Below are positions 40,582-51,985 of a stretch of DNA of 64,000 nucleotides, one piece after another. The stretch is from Isoalcanivorax pacificus W11-5 (lineage in GTDB: Bacteria > Pseudomonadota > Gammaproteobacteria > Pseudomonadales > Alcanivoracaceae): positions 3,240,994-3,304,993 of the forward strand of contig NZ_CP004387.1 of assembly GCF_000299335.2 (NCBI RefSeq), written 5' to 3'. The notes below the pieces were generated by a model that ran no database searches, was not told the DNA's origin, and worked only from the letters and a program-made list of their open reading frames with translations. Made by a program: the position numbers and the translations under genes. Each line of letters starts with the position of its first letter. The first letter of the stretch is position 1.

Positions 40582-41708
40582 GCGCCGGCTCCCTGCGGAT
40601 CGAGTTCCACCGGCACCGGCAGCTGCGCTGGCCGCGCCGGCTGTTCACCACGCCGCAGCCGCATGGCCCAGACCAGCACTTCCGCCACGGCGGTGTACAG
40701 CGCGCCGGGAATTTCCTGCTCCAGATCCACGTGCCGGTACAGGGCGCGCGCCAGCGGCGGCGCCTCCAGCAACGGCACACCGTGCTCGCTGCCCAGCTCC
40801 CGGATACGGGCGGCAATGGCGTCCGCACCTTTGGCGACCACGCGCGGCGCGCCCATGCGCTGTTCTTCGTAACGCAGCGCCACGGCATAGTGGGTCGGGT
40901 TGGTGACGATCACATCCGCCTCGGGGATGCGGCTCATCATGCGGTTGCGCGCCATCGCCTGCTGTTGCGAGCGGATACGTGCCTTGACGTGCGGATCGCC
41001 TTCGGATTCCTTGTGCTCGCGACGGATTTCCTCGCGGCTCATGCGCAGTTTTTTCGCGTGGCTCCAGAGCTGGTAGGGCACATCAATCAGCACCACCACC
41101 ACCAGCGTCAGCACCATCAGTGCGCAGGCCGTCGCCGCCAGCCGCAGGGCACTGGCCAGTGCCTGTTGCACCGGCTGGTCCATCAGCGCCATGAATTCGC
41201 CACGGTGTGTCATCAGGAACCACACCGCCACGCCCCCGACCAGCGCGGACTTGGCAATTGCCTTGCCCAGTTCGGCCAGCGACTGCGAGGAAAAAAGCCG
41301 TTTCAGGCCTTTCAGGGGATTGAGTTTTGATGCCTGCGGCGCGAGCGCCTTGGCGGAAATCATCCAGCCACCGAGCAGCATCGGCGCCACCAGCGCCAGC
41401 ACCGCCATCAGCAGCAGGAACGGCAGCAGCGACCACAGTGTCAACTCGCCCAGCTCACCAGCCCGCACCAGCATCACGCGCGGTTCCAGCGCCTGCGGGC
41501 GTCCGAACAGGAAGGCCTGTTCCATCACCCGGCCAAGCTGGCCATACAACACGCCACTCATGGCCCACAGGCCGCCCACCCCGCCGGCGAGCAACAGAAA
41601 CGTGGTCAGTTCACGCGAACGCACCACCTGGCCTTCCTCACGCGCCTTGTCCAGGCGTCGCGGGGTGGCCTGTTCGGTCTTTTCCTGATCGCTGGTTTCG
41701 TCAGACAT
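40578..41708 (-). CDS. flhB: Flagellar export switch protein FlhB
   Basis: A 376-residue export apparatus protein with four N-terminal helices (about residues 28-215) and the cytoplasmic autocleavage motif Asn-Pro-Thr-His (Val-Ile-Val-Thr-Asn-Pro-Thr-His-Tyr-Ala-Val-Ala-Leu, near residue 268). The N-terminus Glu-Lys-Thr-Glu-Gln-Ala-Thr-Pro-Arg-Arg-Leu is typical. ATG 41708 is chosen over the longer frame, which runs into the gap. A separate small FlhB-like protein lacking this motif is encoded at 54434. Confidence 0.96.
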   Translation of the reverse strand: MSDETSDQEKTEQATPRRLDKAREEGQVVRSRELTTFLLLAGGVGGLWAMSGVLYGQLGRVMEQAFLFGRPQALEPRVMLVRAGELGELTLWSLLPFLLLMAVLALVAPMLLGGWMISAKALAPQASKLNPLKGLKRLFSSQSLAELGKAIAKSALVGGVAVWFLMTHRGEFMALMDQPVQQALASALRLAATACALMVLTLVVVVLIDVPYQLWSHAKKLRMSREEIRREHKESEGDPHVKARIRSQQQAMARNRMMSRIPEADVIVTNPTHYAVALRYEEQRMGAPRVVAKGADAIAARIRELGSEHGVPLLEAPPLARALYRHVDLEQEIPGALYTAVAEVLVWAMRLRRGEQPARPAQLPVPVELDPQGAGA

Positions 41709-41829
41709 GGCAACCCGGTCGTGGCACACAATGGCATGGGACCATTGTGGTGCAGCGCGCCGGGGGCCAATTGCCGGATAAGGCGGCTCGGAAAGGGGCT
41801 TATTGCCGCTTTAAACGAAGGCGCCTCAA

Positions 41830-41859
41830 ATTCAGAAGCCGAGGATTCAGAAGCCGAGT
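41830..41859. repeat. 15-bp tandem duplication across the cheZ stop codon
   Basis: ATTCAGAAGCCGAGG (41830-41844) and ATTCAGAAGCCGAGT (41845-41859) are adjacent copies. They duplicate the DNA for the last Leu-Gly-Phe and stop of CheZ; the second copy of the ending lies past the stop and is untranslated. Confidence 0.85.
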
Positions 41860-42539
41860 TCGTCGAGCAGATCATCCACCTGGTCCTGGCTGCTGACGAT
41901 GTCGTCGCCGCCAGGCTGGATGGCCGGACCGTTCTTCAGTGAGTCCTGGTTGCGCGACGCATCGGAGGCCCACTGCTGGCGCAGGCGGCGCTGCATGTCT
42001 TCGCGTTCCTCGCCCTCGGGTATGGCTTCCAGCAGCACCTGCATGAGCTGGTGCTCCACTTCCTGGATCACCTCCATCATTTTCTGGATCACCTGCCCGG
42101 TCAGATCCTGAAAATCCTGCGCCATCATGATCTCCAGCAGTTCCTGGCTGGTGGCGCGGGTGGAGGCCGGCACGGCACCGAGAAAGGCGCGCGTCTGCTG
42201 CACCAGCTCTCTGGCATCATCCAGCGCGTCCGGTGCCGCAAACCACTCGGCCCAGCGCACTTCCAATGCAGCGGCGGTGGTTTCCATCTCGTCCTGCAGC
42301 GGCCGGGCCCGGTCGATGGCATTGAGCGAACGCTCAGCGGCCTGGCGGGTCATCGAGGCAACATAGTCCAGCCGCGCGCGCGCATCAGGAATCGCCGCCG
42401 CTGCTTTTTCCACTTCCTTGTTCAGGCCCAGCTCACGCATGCTCTGCCGCAACATGCGGGTAAGCGCGCCGATACGCTGCATCAGTTCATCGGAACCGCC
42501 CTGTTCCGCTGCGGTCATGGAATGCGCTTCACCACTCAT
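41847..42539 (-). CDS. cheZ: Chemotaxis phosphatase CheZ
   Basis: A 230-residue dimeric CheY-P phosphatase. A long helical hairpin contains Gln-Asp-Phe-Gln-Asp-Leu-Thr-Gly-Gln-Val near residues 144-153, including the catalytic Gln and preceding acidic residue. The C-terminal CheY-binding helix is conserved (Ser-Gln-Asp-Gln-Val-Asp-Asp-Leu-Leu-Asp-Glu-Leu-Gly-Phe). Start ATG 42539 has AGGAGAG upstream; an in-frame GTG-like extension to 42560 is not needed. It follows cheY on the same strand after 28 bases. Confidence 0.95.
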   Translation of the reverse strand: MSGEAHSMTAAEQGGSDELMQRIGALTRMLRQSMRELGLNKEVEKAAAAIPDARARLDYVASMTRQAAERSLNAIDRARPLQDEMETTAAALEVRWAEWFAAPDALDDARELVQQTRAFLGAVPASTRATSQELLEIMMAQDFQDLTGQVIQKMMEVIQEVEHQLMQVLLEAIPEGEEREDMQRRLRQQWASDASRNQDSLKNGPAIQPGGDDIVSSQDQVDDLLDELGF

Positions 42540-42567
42540 AACGGTCTCTCCTGCCGGCACCGATGGC

Positions 42568-42957
42568 CTACTTGCCCAACTTCTGGAAAATCTTGTTGAG
42601 CTTTTCTTCCAGCGTCACCGCCGTGAAGGGTTTGACGATATAACCATTGGCGCCGGCCTGGGCGGCGGCAATGATGTTTTCCTTCTTCGCCTCGGCAGTG
42701 ATCATCAGCACCGGCAGGTCTTTCAGCGCGGCATCGGCGCGCATCTGCTTGAGCATCTCCAGGCCATCCAGGTTCGGCATGTTCCAGTCCGACAACACGA
42801 ACTCGAAGCTGCCGCTGCGCAGCCGGCTCAACGCTTCCTGGCCGTCTTCAGCTTCATCGACATTATTGAAACCCAGCTCTTTCAGCAGGCTGCGTACAAT
42901 GCGGCGCATGGTGGGGAAATCGTCCACCACCAGAATGCTCATGTCCTTGTCTATCAT
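42568..42957 (-). CDS. cheY: Chemotaxis response regulator CheY
   Basis: A 129-residue single-domain receiver. Acidic pocket Asp12-Asp13, phosphorylated Asp57 (Leu-Ser-Asp-Trp-Asn-Met-Pro), Thr87 in Met-Ile-Thr-Ala-Glu-Ala, and Lys109 in Tyr-Ile-Val-Lys-Pro-Phe-Thr are all present. It carries the signal from CheA to the flagellar switch. Confidence 0.97.
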   Translation of the reverse strand: MIDKDMSILVVDDFPTMRRIVRSLLKELGFNNVDEAEDGQEALSRLRSGSFEFVLSDWNMPNLDGLEMLKQMRADAALKDLPVLMITAEAKKENIIAAAQAGANGYIVKPFTAVTLEEKLNKIFQKLGK

Positions 42958-43016
42958 CGCGGTCTCTCAATCACTGTGCGCAGGGCGCGCGGTTGCCGGT
43001 GGCGCAACAGGCGCCA

Positions 43017-44759
43017 TCAGAATTCTTCCCAGTCGTCTTCGGTGGTGACCGGTTCACGGCGTGAGGTGCGCCGGCCGGCAGGCGGCGCCGGCGCCACACT
43101 GTCATCGTAGGCCGGCGTCTCCAGTGTCAGCAGTGGCGGTGCCGGCTCATCGTCCTGCCCGCTCTCGACAGCATTCAGCGCCGGCCTGTATTGCTCCTCG
43201 CCCTGGCGCAGCCGGAACACCGACACCGCCTGTTCAAGATGCCGTGCCTGTTCCTCCAGCGACGCGGCGGCGGCCATGGCCTGCTGCACCAGCGCTGCGT
43301 TCTGCTGGGTGACTTCGTCCATCTGGCTGACCGCCTGACTGACCTGCTCGATGCCACCGCTCTGCTCGCGGGAAGCAGAGGAAATTTCGTCCATGATGTC
43401 GGTGACGCGCTTCACCGCCGCCACCACCTCGTCCATGGTCTTGCCGGCCTGTTGCACCAGCACCGAGCCCTGATCCACCTGCACGACCGACTGTTCGATC
43501 AGTTGCTTGATCTCGCGCGCCGCGTCCGCACTGCTGCCGGCCAGGTTGCGCACTTCACCGGCCACCACAGCAAAGCCACGGCCCTGCTCGCCGGCCCGCG
43601 CGGCTTCCACCGACGCGTTCAGCGCCAGGATGTTGGTCTGGAACGCAATCGAATCGATCATGCGCGTGATCTCGGCCACCTTTTTCGAGGACTCGGAAAT
43701 CCCGGACATGGTGCTGATCACTTTCTGCATCGCCTCGCCGCCACGCACGGCGGTGCCGGAGGCTTCGCTGGCCAGGTTGCTGGCCTGGCTGGCGTTTTCC
43801 GCGTTCTGCCGTACGGTGGCGGTCAACTGCTCCATGCTGGCAGCGGTTTCTTCCAGCGAGGCCGCCTGTTCTTCCGTGCGCGAGGACAGGTCCGCATTGC
43901 CCTTGGCGATTTCCGCCGCGCCGGTGAACACCGCGCCGCTGCCGGTGCGCACGTCGTAGACGATGCCGGACAGGCTGTCCTGCAACTTGCGCATGGCGGC
44001 AAACAGCGTGCCGATCTCGTTGCGCCCGGGCACGCGGATATCCTGGGACATGTCGGCATCGGCCAGCCGGTTGAGATGCTCCACCGCATCCCCCAATGGC
44101 AGGATCACCACTTTGCGCAGCATCAGGTAGATCAGCACCAGCACCAGAGCAGTCACCACCAGCACGGCGATACCGATGCGCTGGAACAGCGCCATCTGCT
44201 GGTCAAAGCGAGCCAGCTCCATGTCCACCACCTGGGAGGCGTGGTCGACAAAGCGCTGATTGCTGTCTTCCAGAATCTCGTCCATGGCGGCCATGCTGAT
44301 ACCCAGTTCAAAGAAGCCGTAGAGGTCTTCCTTTTCCAGTGATGCACGCCGCTCCAGCAGCAGCGTCACCAGTTCGCTGTAATTCATCGCCAGGTCATCA
44401 GCGAGCGCCTTGCCTTCCGCTTCTTTCGGCACCGCGAGGAAGGTTTCGAAATGCGCGCGCGACTGACCGACCAGCCCTTCCACCCGGCGCAGCAGATCGT
44501 GCGCCTGGCTGTTCATCTCGCGCTCAAGGTAACTGGCCGCCATGTCCATGCTCAGCCGCGCCCGCGCCAGCAGCAGTTGGGCGCGGTTGATCTCGTTGAG
44601 CTGTTGCACGTTGACGCTGTCCAGCACGTCCATCGATTGCTCGGTGGAGGCGTTGTTCACCGATCTCAGTACCGCCAGTGCGCCGATCAGCAGCGCGCAG
44701 CAGATCAACACTCCGGCCATGGCGGTGCGTATGTTCAGGTTACGCAGTAAAGTCATCAT
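43017..44759 (-). CDS. Methyl-accepting chemotaxis protein (Tar/Tsr-like)
   Basis: A 580-residue chemoreceptor. Helix 1 (about residues 12-30) and helix 2 (about 190-212) flank a four-helix-bundle periplasmic sensor; HAMP follows, then the signalling hairpin with the tip [14 protein letters not shown] near 365-378. The C-terminus ends Asp-Asp-Trp-Glu-Glu-Phe, an x-Trp-x-x-Phe tether for CheR/CheB as in Tar and Tsr. The start (Met-Met-Thr) overlaps cheB by 20 bases. Ligand unknown. Confidence 0.94.
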   Translation of the reverse strand: MMTLLRNLNIRTAMAGVLICCALLIGALAVLRSVNNASTEQSMDVLDSVNVQQLNEINRAQLLLARARLSMDMAASYLEREMNSQAHDLLRRVEGLVGQSRAHFETFLAVPKEAEGKALADDLAMNYSELVTLLLERRASLEKEDLYGFFELGISMAAMDEILEDSNQRFVDHASQVVDMELARFDQQMALFQRIGIAVLVVTALVLVLIYLMLRKVVILPLGDAVEHLNRLADADMSQDIRVPGRNEIGTLFAAMRKLQDSLSGIVYDVRTGSGAVFTGAAEIAKGNADLSSRTEEQAASLEETAASMEQLTATVRQNAENASQASNLASEASGTAVRGGEAMQKVISTMSGISESSKKVAEITRMIDSIAFQTNILALNASVEAARAGEQGRGFAVVAGEVRNLAGSSADAAREIKQLIEQSVVQVDQGSVLVQQAGKTMDEVVAAVKRVTDIMDEISSASREQSGGIEQVSQAVSQMDEVTQQNAALVQQAMAAAASLEEQARHLEQAVSVFRLRQGEEQYRPALNAVESGQDDEPAPPLLTLETPAYDDSVAPAPPAGRRTSRREPVTTEDDWEEF

Positions 44760-45873
44760 GCGGGTTTCCCTGGTTCCGGTTATGCGTTGGCCTGTCAGCA
44801 GGCCCCGTTACAGCATGCGCTCGCGTGCCGCGTGTGGTGCGTGTCGCCAGTGCCAGCAGGCGTTCGGCGACGTCTCCCAGCGCCACCACTTCGCTGGCAG
44901 CGCCGAGTGCGATGGCCTCGCGCGGCATGCCGAACACCAGCGATGTCTGCTGATCCTGTGCCAGCGTGCTGGCCCCGGTCTCGCGCAGCGCCAGCAAGCC
45001 GCGCGCACCGTCCTTGCCCATGCCGGTGAGCAGCACGCCGATGGTGTTGTCCCGCGACAATCGCGCAGCGGATTCAAACAGCACGTCCACCGACGGGCGA
45101 TGCCGGTTCACCGGTGGGCCGTCATCCAGCTGCACCACGTAGTGGGTGCCACTGCGCCCGAGTGTCATGTGCGCATCGCCCGGCGCAATATAGGCATGGC
45201 CCGGCAGCACCCGTTCACCATGCTCGCCCTCCTTCACCCGGATGCGGCACAGCCCATCCAGCCGTTGCGCGAACGAGCGCGTAAAGCCACCGGGCATGTG
45301 TTGCGCAATCAGGATGCCGGGCGCATTCGCCGGCAGCGGCTGCAACACTTCGCGAATCGCCTCGGTGCCGCCGGTGGAAGCGCCAAGCACCACCAGTTTT
45401 TCACTCGACACCGCCAGCGCCGCCAGCGCGCCGGGGGCCTGTTTCGCCGGTTCGATGCGGCGCGGCTGCGCGCGCGCTGCCATGCGGATCTTGGCGGCAA
45501 TCAGTGCGCTGTACTCGAACATGCCGTCGCGTACACCGAGTGTCGGCTTTTCAATGAAATCCAGCGCGCCCAGCTCCAGCGCCTTGAGCGTCACGTCGGA
45601 ACCGGCGCTGGTCAGCGACGACAGCATCAGTACCGGCATCGGCCGCAGCCGCATCAGGCGTTCGAGAAAATCCAGCCCGCCCATGCGCGGCATTTCCACA
45701 TCCAGCGTCAGCACATCCGGGTTGTGTCGCTTGATCAGGTCACGCGCCACCAGCGGGTCCGGCGCCACGGCCACCACTTCCATGTCCGGATGACTGTTGA
45801 TGATCTGGCTCAGCAGGTCGCGGATCAGCGCTGAATCATCCACGCACAGCACCCGGATTCTGTTGCCGCTCAA
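44740..45873 (-). CDS. cheB: Chemotaxis methylesterase/glutamine deamidase CheB
   Basis: A 377-residue protein: receiver domain with Asp12-Asp13 and Asp58 (Leu-Asp-Val-Glu-Met-Pro-Arg-Met), then the methylesterase with the catalytic Ser in Gly-Ala-Ser-Thr-Gly-Gly, His in Gln-His-Met-Pro-Gly-Gly-Phe, and Asp in Met-Gly-Lys-Asp-Gly-Ala. The start is TTG at 45873, giving Met-Ser-Gly-Asn-Arg-Ile-Arg-Val-Leu, with GGGAGAG just upstream; no ATG is available. Its last 20 bases overlap the receptor gene. Confidence 0.95.
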   Translation of the reverse strand: MSGNRIRVLCVDDSALIRDLLSQIINSHPDMEVVAVAPDPLVARDLIKRHNPDVLTLDVEMPRMGGLDFLERLMRLRPMPVLMLSSLTSAGSDVTLKALELGALDFIEKPTLGVRDGMFEYSALIAAKIRMAARAQPRRIEPAKQAPGALAALAVSSEKLVVLGASTGGTEAIREVLQPLPANAPGILIAQHMPGGFTRSFAQRLDGLCRIRVKEGEHGERVLPGHAYIAPGDAHMTLGRSGTHYVVQLDDGPPVNRHRPSVDVLFESAARLSRDNTIGVLLTGMGKDGARGLLALRETGASTLAQDQQTSLVFGMPREAIALGAASEVVALGDVAERLLALATRTTRGTRAHAVTGPADRPTHNRNQGNPHDDFTA

Positions 45874-45948
45874 GACGCTCTCCCGTTATGCCGCAGCACA
45901 CGCCTGCGATCCCTGTTGACAGGTTTATCGGCCATCGTCACGCCTGCT

Positions 45949-46803
45949 TTAGCTCAGGGTGTAAACGGTCTGCCCGCGCAGCCGGAAGCGCGTGCTGATC
46001 TGGGAAAAATTCTCCGAATGGCCAGCAAACAACAGCCCGTCCGGTTTCAGGCAGGCGGCCAGCCGGTCCAGCACGCGAGCCTGGGTGGTGCGGTCGAAAT
46101 AGATCATCACGTTGCGACAGAAGATGGCATCAAACGGCTCGATGTCCTGCCACGCCGGCGCCACCAGATTCAGTTCGCCGAAGCGTACCCGCGCCGTCAG
46201 TTCCGGCCTGACCCTGACAAAGCCGCTGTGCTGCCCGGCGCCCTTGAGGAAGAACCGCTTCAGCCGGCCCTTGTCCATGTCGCGCAGCAATTCCTGCGGA
46301 TAGATGCCTGCCCGCGCGCGGCGCAGGGCCTCGGTGTCGATATCGGTGCCCACGACTTCGATGTCCGCCTGCGGCCCGAGGGTTTCCAGCAGCGTGATGG
46401 CGATCGACCAGACTTCCTCGCCGGTGCTCGCCGCCGCGCTCCAGACCCGCACCGGACCACGTCGCCCGGTGACGTGCTGCGCCAGCAGCGGGAAGTGATA
46501 CGCCTCGCGAAAAAACGACGTCAGGTTGGTGGTCAGTGCATTGGTGAACGCAGTCCATTCGGTGGCATTGCCGTGCAGCTCCAGCCGCGTCAGGTAGTCG
46601 CTGAAACGGGTCAGCCCCAGGCTGCGCACGCGCCGCCCAAGCCGGCTGTAGACCATGTCGCGCTTGTGCGGCGCCAGCACGATGCCGGCGCGCTGATAGA
46701 TCAGCTGGCTGACGCGGGTAAAGTCCGCGTCGGTCAGCAGCAGATCGCGTTCCAGCAGGCCGGCAAAGGCACCTGTCGATGCATCCGGCGGGGCGTTGCT
46801 CAA
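45949..46803 (-). CDS. cheR: Chemotaxis methyltransferase CheR
   Basis: A 284-residue S-adenosylmethionine-dependent enzyme that methylates receptor Glu residues. The N-terminal helical domain has [13 protein letters not shown] near 33-45. The catalytic domain has [11 protein letters not shown] near 119-129 and [10 protein letters not shown] near 228-237. Start overlaps the aer-like stop (ATGA). A 75-base gap separates it from cheB. Confidence 0.96.
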   Translation of the reverse strand: MSNAPPDASTGAFAGLLERDLLLTDADFTRVSQLIYQRAGIVLAPHKRDMVYSRLGRRVRSLGLTRFSDYLTRLELHGNATEWTAFTNALTTNLTSFFREAYHFPLLAQHVTGRRGPVRVWSAAASTGEEVWSIAITLLETLGPQADIEVVGTDIDTEALRRARAGIYPQELLRDMDKGRLKRFFLKGAGQHSGFVRVRPELTARVRFGELNLVAPAWQDIEPFDAIFCRNVMIYFDRTTQARVLDRLAACLKPDGLLFAGHSENFSQISTRFRLRGQTVYTLS

Positions 46804-48461
46804 GAGGCTTTCTCCGCCGTCGCGTTGATCACTGTCAGCGTGGGGGTGCGTCGTGCCGGGGGCGGCGCCGGTTCACTCTCCAGCCGGAACACCCCCATGG
46901 CGCCGCCGAGAATACCGACGCGTTCCTGCAGGGCGCTGGCTGCCCGGGCCGAGGCGCCGACCCGTTCGGCGTTCTGCCGTGTCACTTCATCCATCTGTGT
47001 AATGGCGCGGTTGACCTGGCTGATGCCGGTGCTCTGTTCCTCCGACGCGGCGCTGATCTCGCCGATGATGTCGTTCACCCGTGTGACCGAACTGACCACC
47101 CCTTCCATGGTGCCCTCGGCACGGCGCACCAGTTGTGCACCGGCATCGATTTCCTCCCCGGAGCGGGCGATCAGCTCGCGGATCTCCCGCGCGGCTTCCG
47201 CCGAGCGCCCGGCGAGGCTGCGCACTTCCCCGGCCACCACGGCAAAGCCGCGCCCCTGTTCGCCGGCGCGGGCGGCCTCCACCGACGCATTCAGCGCCAG
47301 GATGTTGGTCTGGAAAGCGATGTTGTCGATGGCATCGATGATCACCGACATTTTTTCCGAACTGGTGGTGATGCGGCCCATGGTGTCCACCACCTGCCCC
47401 ATCACCTCACGACTGCCAGCCACCGTGGTCGCCGCCTCGGACGCCAGCAAACTGGCCTGGCGGGCATTGTCGGCGTTCTGCCGCACGGTGGTGGTGATCT
47501 GCTCCATACTGGCGGCGGTCTGTTGCAGCGACGCCGCCTGCTGCTCGGAACGCGACGACAGGTCTTCGTTGCCCTCGGCAATACTGCGCGCCGCCGGCGC
47601 CACCACATCCAGCCCTTCGTTCACATCACCGACGATGCTGGCCAGGCTGCGACGCATGACGTCCAGTGCCCGGCGCAAGCGGTTGTTGCCGTGATGTGCC
47701 TCACCGGCCAGGCGGGCGCCGAGGTTGCCGGCGGCGATCTGCAGCGTGAATTGCACCGCGTCGCTGACCGGCCGCAACAGTTGCCGGGTCAGCCGCACGC
47801 ACAGGCCGATCATCAGCAGCAGGCCCACTACCATGACCGCGCCGTGCGCCACCAGCAGCGGGCGGCTCAGTGCCTCGCCCGATTGCCACAGGCCGTACAG
47901 GCCAATGCCGGTGGATACACCGAGCAGCGTGCAGGACACCAGCGCGAGCCCCGCCAGACGCACTTCCAGCGCGCGCCGGTTAAAGCGGCGCAGCATGCCG
48001 GTGAGCCCGCGCTGGCGCACTTCACCACGATGCAGCACCAGATGCCGGCCGCGGCCTTCGCGCAGCAGTGCGTAGTCGCGTTCGGCGTCGCGGATTTCCG
48101 CCGCCGAGGCTTTCAGCCGCACGGAGACATAGCCGGTGGTACGGCCGCCTTCGACCACCGGCGTGACGTGCGAGCGCACCCAGTAATGATCGCCATTCCT
48201 GCGCCGGTTGCGGATCACGCCCATCCAGGTATGCCCGGCGGCAATGGTCGACCAGAGGTTGCCGAACGCCTGCACCGGCATGTCCGGATGGCGGACAATA
48301 TTGTGCGGGGCACCGAGCAGTTCTTCCCGGCTGAAACCACTGACTTCCACGAACGCCGGATTGGCGTAGGTGATACGGCCTTTCAGGTCGGTCCGGGAAA
48401 TCAGGAAATGGTCATCGCGCAAAGGGTATTCGCGACCGCTGACCGGCTGATTGTTGCGCAT
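46800..48461 (-). CDS. PAS-containing chemoreceptor (Aer-like)
   Basis: A 553-residue receptor with an N-terminal PAS domain of the Aer type ([13 protein letters not shown] near 31-43, and Asn-Ile-Val-Arg-His-Pro-Asp-Met-Pro near 54-62), which usually holds FAD for redox sensing. One or two helices near residues 165-210 are followed by HAMP and the signalling tip Ile-Ala-Phe-Gln-Thr-Asn-Ile-Leu. No periplasmic sensor is present. It lacks the x-Trp-x-x-Phe tether of the other receptor. Confidence 0.93.
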   Translation of the reverse strand: MRNNQPVSGREYPLRDDHFLISRTDLKGRITYANPAFVEVSGFSREELLGAPHNIVRHPDMPVQAFGNLWSTIAAGHTWMGVIRNRRRNGDHYWVRSHVTPVVEGGRTTGYVSVRLKASAAEIRDAERDYALLREGRGRHLVLHRGEVRQRGLTGMLRRFNRRALEVRLAGLALVSCTLLGVSTGIGLYGLWQSGEALSRPLLVAHGAVMVVGLLLMIGLCVRLTRQLLRPVSDAVQFTLQIAAGNLGARLAGEAHHGNNRLRRALDVMRRSLASIVGDVNEGLDVVAPAARSIAEGNEDLSSRSEQQAASLQQTAASMEQITTTVRQNADNARQASLLASEAATTVAGSREVMGQVVDTMGRITTSSEKMSVIIDAIDNIAFQTNILALNASVEAARAGEQGRGFAVVAGEVRSLAGRSAEAAREIRELIARSGEEIDAGAQLVRRAEGTMEGVVSSVTRVNDIIGEISAASEEQSTGISQVNRAITQMDEVTRQNAERVGASARAASALQERVGILGGAMGVFRLESEPAPPPARRTPTLTVINATAEKAS

Positions 48462-48513
48462 GCTGTCTCTCTCCTTTAACGGGATGATTCTGGCACCCCG
48501 TCAACACACCAGG

Positions 48514-49011
48514 TTATTCGCTGACTTCATCCACCAGGGCCATTTCTTCACTGGTCAGCACCTTCTCGATATCCACCAGCACCAGCATGCGGTCTTTCAG
48601 ATTGCCGAGGCCGTTGATGTAATCCAGCGGCAGGTTGACGCCGAACTCCGGCGCCGGCTTGATCTGCTCCGGTGTCAGCGTCATCACATCAGAGACGCGG
48701 TCGACCACCGCCCCCATCACGCGCGCGCCGATGTTCACCACGATGACCACGGTCTGGCTGTCGTACTCGGCGCTGGCCAGGCGAAACTTGATGCGCAGGT
48801 CGATGATCGGCACGATCACGCCGCGCAGGTTGGCCACGCCCTTGATGAACGGCGGCGCATTGGCGATGCGGGTGACGTTTTCGTAGCCGCGGATCTCCTG
48901 CACTTTCAGGATGTCGATGGCGTACTCTTCCCCGCCGAGGGAAAACACCAGGTACTCGCGGCTGCCCGCCTCGCCGGCGGTGCCGGCGTGGGCCAAGTTC
49001 AATGCATTCAT
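48514..49011 (-). CDS. cheW: Chemotaxis coupling protein CheW
   Basis: A 165-residue SH3-like adaptor joining receptors to CheA. Typical stretches are [16 protein letters not shown], [14 protein letters not shown], and Val-Asp-Arg-Val-Ser-Asp-Val. Start overlaps the cheA stop by 4 bases. Confidence 0.96.
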   Translation of the reverse strand: MNALNLAHAGTAGEAGSREYLVFSLGGEEYAIDILKVQEIRGYENVTRIANAPPFIKGVANLRGVIVPIIDLRIKFRLASAEYDSQTVVIVVNIGARVMGAVVDRVSDVMTLTPEQIKPAPEFGVNLPLDYINGLGNLKDRMLVLVDIEKVLTSEEMALVDEVSE

Positions 49012-51089
49012 GATGATTCCAGCTCCTCGACAGGCTCACGGGATGGTGGCGTCAGCGGCGTGGTTGGCGCGCGGCGTTCGCCCTTGCTCTGGTTAAGACG
49101 GTACAGGTCGGCGATATCCAGGATCAGCGCCACACGGCCGTCACCGAGAATGGTGGCGGCAGAAATGCCGGGCACTTTGCGATAGTTGGTTTCCAGGTTT
49201 TTCACCACCACCTGCTGCTGGCCGATCAGATCGTCCACCAGCAGCGCATAGCGGCGGCCTTCGCCGTGCACGATCACGGCAATGCATCCGGTCGCCTGGA
49301 CCCGGGCGCCGGGTACGTCCATGACGTCGCGCAGCGCGACCACCGGCAGATAATCTTCACGCACTTTCAACAACAGATCGTCGCCGGCCATGCGGTAGAG
49401 CTGCTCGGCGCGCGGCTGCATTGATTCGGTGACCACACTGACCGGCAGGATGAAGGTTTCCTCTCCGACCCGGACCGACATGCCGTCCAGGATCGCCAGC
49501 GTCAGCGGCAGCACAATGCGGGTGGTGGTGCCCTGCCCCGGTTGTGACAGGATTTCCACGTGCCCACCCATGCCCTGGATATTGCGCTTTACCACATCCA
49601 TGCCCACACCCCGGCCGGACACGTCACTGACCTGCTCGGCGGTGGAGAAGCCCGGCGCAAAAATCAGCTGCCAGACATCCGCATCGCTCATGGCGTCGGA
49701 CACCGACAGGCCATTGTCACGGGCACGGGCGAGAATTTTTTCCCGGTTCAGGCCGCCGCCGTCATCGGCCACTTCGATCAGGATGTTGCCGCCCTGGTGG
49801 CGGGCGGACAGCGACAAGGTGCCCTGGCGCGGCTTGCCGGCCGCTTCACGCACGTCCGGCGACTCGATGCCATGGTCCAGGCTGTTGCGCACCAGATGCG
49901 TGAGCGGATCGACGATGCGTTCGGTGAGGCTTTTGTCCAGTTCGGTGGATTTGCCCTCGGTCACCAGAACCACATCCTTGTCCAGCTTGCCGGCCAGGTC
50001 ACGCACCAGACGCGGGAAGCGGCTGAAGACATAATCCATCGGCACCATGCGCACCGACATCACTGATTCCTGCAAGGCCCGTGCGTTGCGCTGCAGCTGG
50101 TTCAGGCCATTCACCAGCGCGCCGTGCGCGAAGCCGTCCAGTTGCCCGGACACCTGATTGAGCATCGACTGGGTGATGATCAGTTCGCCGACCAGGTTGA
50201 TGATCTGGTCCACCTTGGTTACCGGTACGCGAATCGAGGACGACTCGCTGTTCTGGGTGCCGGGTGCTGCAGCGCCTTGTGCGGTGTTTTGTACTGCACT
50301 TTGCGCAGGCCCCTCTGCGCGGTGCGGCGCCGGCGTCTGCACCGGGTCCGGCACAGGCGTCGCCTCCCGGGAGTCTGCCGGTGGCGCAGCCTCCTCTTCA
50401 GAGGGCGCCGCCGACAGCTCGATCTCCAGTTGCTCCGGCTCGACGATAAAGCACAGCACTGCCTCGATATCGGCGGGCGCCACACTGGTGGCCAGCGTCA
50501 CGCTGTAGCGCACGTCATCGCCGTCGCTGGCGAGCACGTTGCCAAGCTGGCCCAGCTCTGCGACCAGCAGCGTGCGGTCTGCCTCCCCGACCCCCAGGAA
50601 GGTGATGCGCAGTGCGTCATGGACGGCGGCCGGCTCATCGGCCGCCACCGCTGCGGCGGCTACCGGTGCCGGCGGTGGTGGTGGCGCCTGGCCACCGTCA
50701 TGCACTTCTTCCAGCGCCAGTTGCAGCAGCGTTTCGCAGATGCGTTGCAACGCCTCGGGATCCGGTTCATTGCCCTGCCGATAGGCGGCCATCTGATCGT
50801 TGAGCATGTCTTTGGTATCCAGAAATAAATCGACGATATCCCGCCGCAGTGTCAGCTCGCCGCGCCGCGCGTGATCGAGCAGGTTTTCCAGCAGGTGCGT
50901 GGTCTGCTGCAACGCCTGGAAGCCGAATGCACCGGCGCCCCCCTTGATGGAATGGGCGGCCCGGAAGATGGCATTGAGCAGTTCCGTATCCGGCGCTGTG
51001 ACGTCCAGCGCCAGCAGGCAGGCTTCCATTTCGCGCAGCAGTTCTTCCGCCTCTTCGAAGAAACTGTCGTGAAATTCGCTGATATCCAT
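49008..51089 (-). CDS. cheA: Chemotaxis histidine kinase CheA
   Basis: A 693-residue kinase. P1 has phospho-acceptor His46 (Ala-Ala-His-Ser-Ile-Lys-Gly-Gly). A P2-like CheY-binding region and a long Ala/Pro/Glu-rich linker (about residues 130-275) come next, then P3 dimerisation, the P4 kinase domain with Asn-Ser-Leu-Asp-His-Gly-Ile-Glu near 409-416 and Gly-Arg-Gly-Val-Gly-Met-Asp near 500-506, and a C-terminal P5 CheW-like domain. ATG 51089 has GGAGTGA upstream; GTG 51095 would overlap motB. Confidence 0.96.
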   Translation of the reverse strand: MDISEFHDSFFEEAEELLREMEACLLALDVTAPDTELLNAIFRAAHSIKGGAGAFGFQALQQTTHLLENLLDHARRGELTLRRDIVDLFLDTKDMLNDQMAAYRQGNEPDPEALQRICETLLQLALEEVHDGGQAPPPPPAPVAAAAVAADEPAAVHDALRITFLGVGEADRTLLVAELGQLGNVLASDGDDVRYSVTLATSVAPADIEAVLCFIVEPEQLEIELSAAPSEEEAAPPADSREATPVPDPVQTPAPHRAEGPAQSAVQNTAQGAAAPGTQNSESSSIRVPVTKVDQIINLVGELIITQSMLNQVSGQLDGFAHGALVNGLNQLQRNARALQESVMSVRMVPMDYVFSRFPRLVRDLAGKLDKDVVLVTEGKSTELDKSLTERIVDPLTHLVRNSLDHGIESPDVREAAGKPRQGTLSLSARHQGGNILIEVADDGGGLNREKILARARDNGLSVSDAMSDADVWQLIFAPGFSTAEQVSDVSGRGVGMDVVKRNIQGMGGHVEILSQPGQGTTTRIVLPLTLAILDGMSVRVGEETFILPVSVVTESMQPRAEQLYRMAGDDLLLKVREDYLPVVALRDVMDVPGARVQATGCIAVIVHGEGRRYALLVDDLIGQQQVVVKNLETNYRKVPGISAATILGDGRVALILDIADLYRLNQSKGERRAPTTPLTPPSREPVEELESS

Positions 51090-51091
51090 CG

Positions 51092-51985
51092 TCACTCACT
51101 CCGTAACGGCGACGGCATGCCCGGCAGGTCTTGCAGGGTCGAGGTGTCATGCTGTGCCTGGATACGTTCTGCGGCCAGGTCGGACAGCACCAGCAACGCA
51201 ATGCGCCGGTTCACTGCGTCGCCAGGATCAGTGCCCGGCACCGGGACGCGGTCGCCCATGCCGGTGACCCGCAGCAGGCGCGCTGAATCCAGCCCGCCGG
51301 CCACCAGTTCCCGGCGTGAGGCATTGGCCCGGTCGGCGGACAGTTCCCAGTTGCTGTAGCCGCTTTCACCGGCGGCGTAACGCAGGCTGTCGGTATGCCC
51401 GCTGAGGCTGATACGGTTCGGCAGTTCGTTGACCAGTGGCGCCAGGGTGCGCAACAGGTCGCGCATGTACGGCGCCACCTGATCACTGCCCAGCTCGAAC
51501 ATCGGCCGCTGGTCGGTATCCACCAGCTGTATCAGCAGGCCATCGGGAATCGTGTCAAAGCGCATCTGCCCGAGCAGTTCCCGCAGTGACGGGTCTGCGC
51601 TGACCACCCGTTCGATACGCGCCTGCAACTCGGAAAAACGGCGCTGCACATCCGCCGGGCGGGTTTGCTGGCGCAGGTCCACCCGCGCCTGCTCCCCTTT
51701 GACATGTGCCGGGTCGTCGCCACCGCCGGGGATGGCGCTGGTGCTGGCAGACGGCCGGTCACCGCCGGTCATCGCGACCGACAGGGGTGTGCGGAAATAT
51801 TCCGCCAGCCCCTGCAACTGCTGAGGCGACGCGGTGGACAGAATCCACAGCACCAGGAACAGCGCCATCAGCGCGGTCATGAAGTCCGCCAGGGCGATCT
51901 TCCAGCTGCCGCCGTGATGCGCCGGTCGCGTGTAGCGCTTGCGGCGGATGATGATCGGACGATGCGGGCCGGCGTTGCTGCTCAT
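51092..51985 (-). CDS. motB: Flagellar stator protein MotB
   Basis: A 297-residue stator subunit. The single helix contains the proton-accepting Asp in Ile-Ala-Leu-Ala-Asp-Phe-Met-Thr-Ala-Leu-Met-Ala (about residue 34). A plug/linker follows, then an OmpA-like peptidoglycan-binding domain with Leu-Ser-Gly-His-Thr-Asp-Ser near 190 and Asn-Trp-Glu-Leu-Ser-Ala-Asp-Arg-Ala near 207-215. The proton-type sequence suggests H+ rather than Na+ drive (inference). Overlaps motA by 4 bases. Confidence 0.96.
   Translation of the reverse strand: MSSNAGPHRPIIIRRKRYTRPAHHGGSWKIALADFMTALMALFLVLWILSTASPQQLQGLAEYFRTPLSVAMTGGDRPSASTSAIPGGGDDPAHVKGEQARVDLRQQTRPADVQRRFSELQARIERVVSADPSLRELLGQMRFDTIPDGLLIQLVDTDQRPMFELGSDQVAPYMRDLLRTLAPLVNELPNRISLSGHTDSLRYAAGESGYSNWELSADRANASRRELVAGGLDSARLLRVTGMGDRVPVPGTDPGDAVNRRIALLVLSDLAAERIQAQHDTSTLQDLPGMPSPLRSE

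Noticed and set aside
46779-48479. 566-codon plus-strand frame over the aer-like receptor
   Set aside because: Shadow of the receptor gene; no domain or plausible ribosome site.
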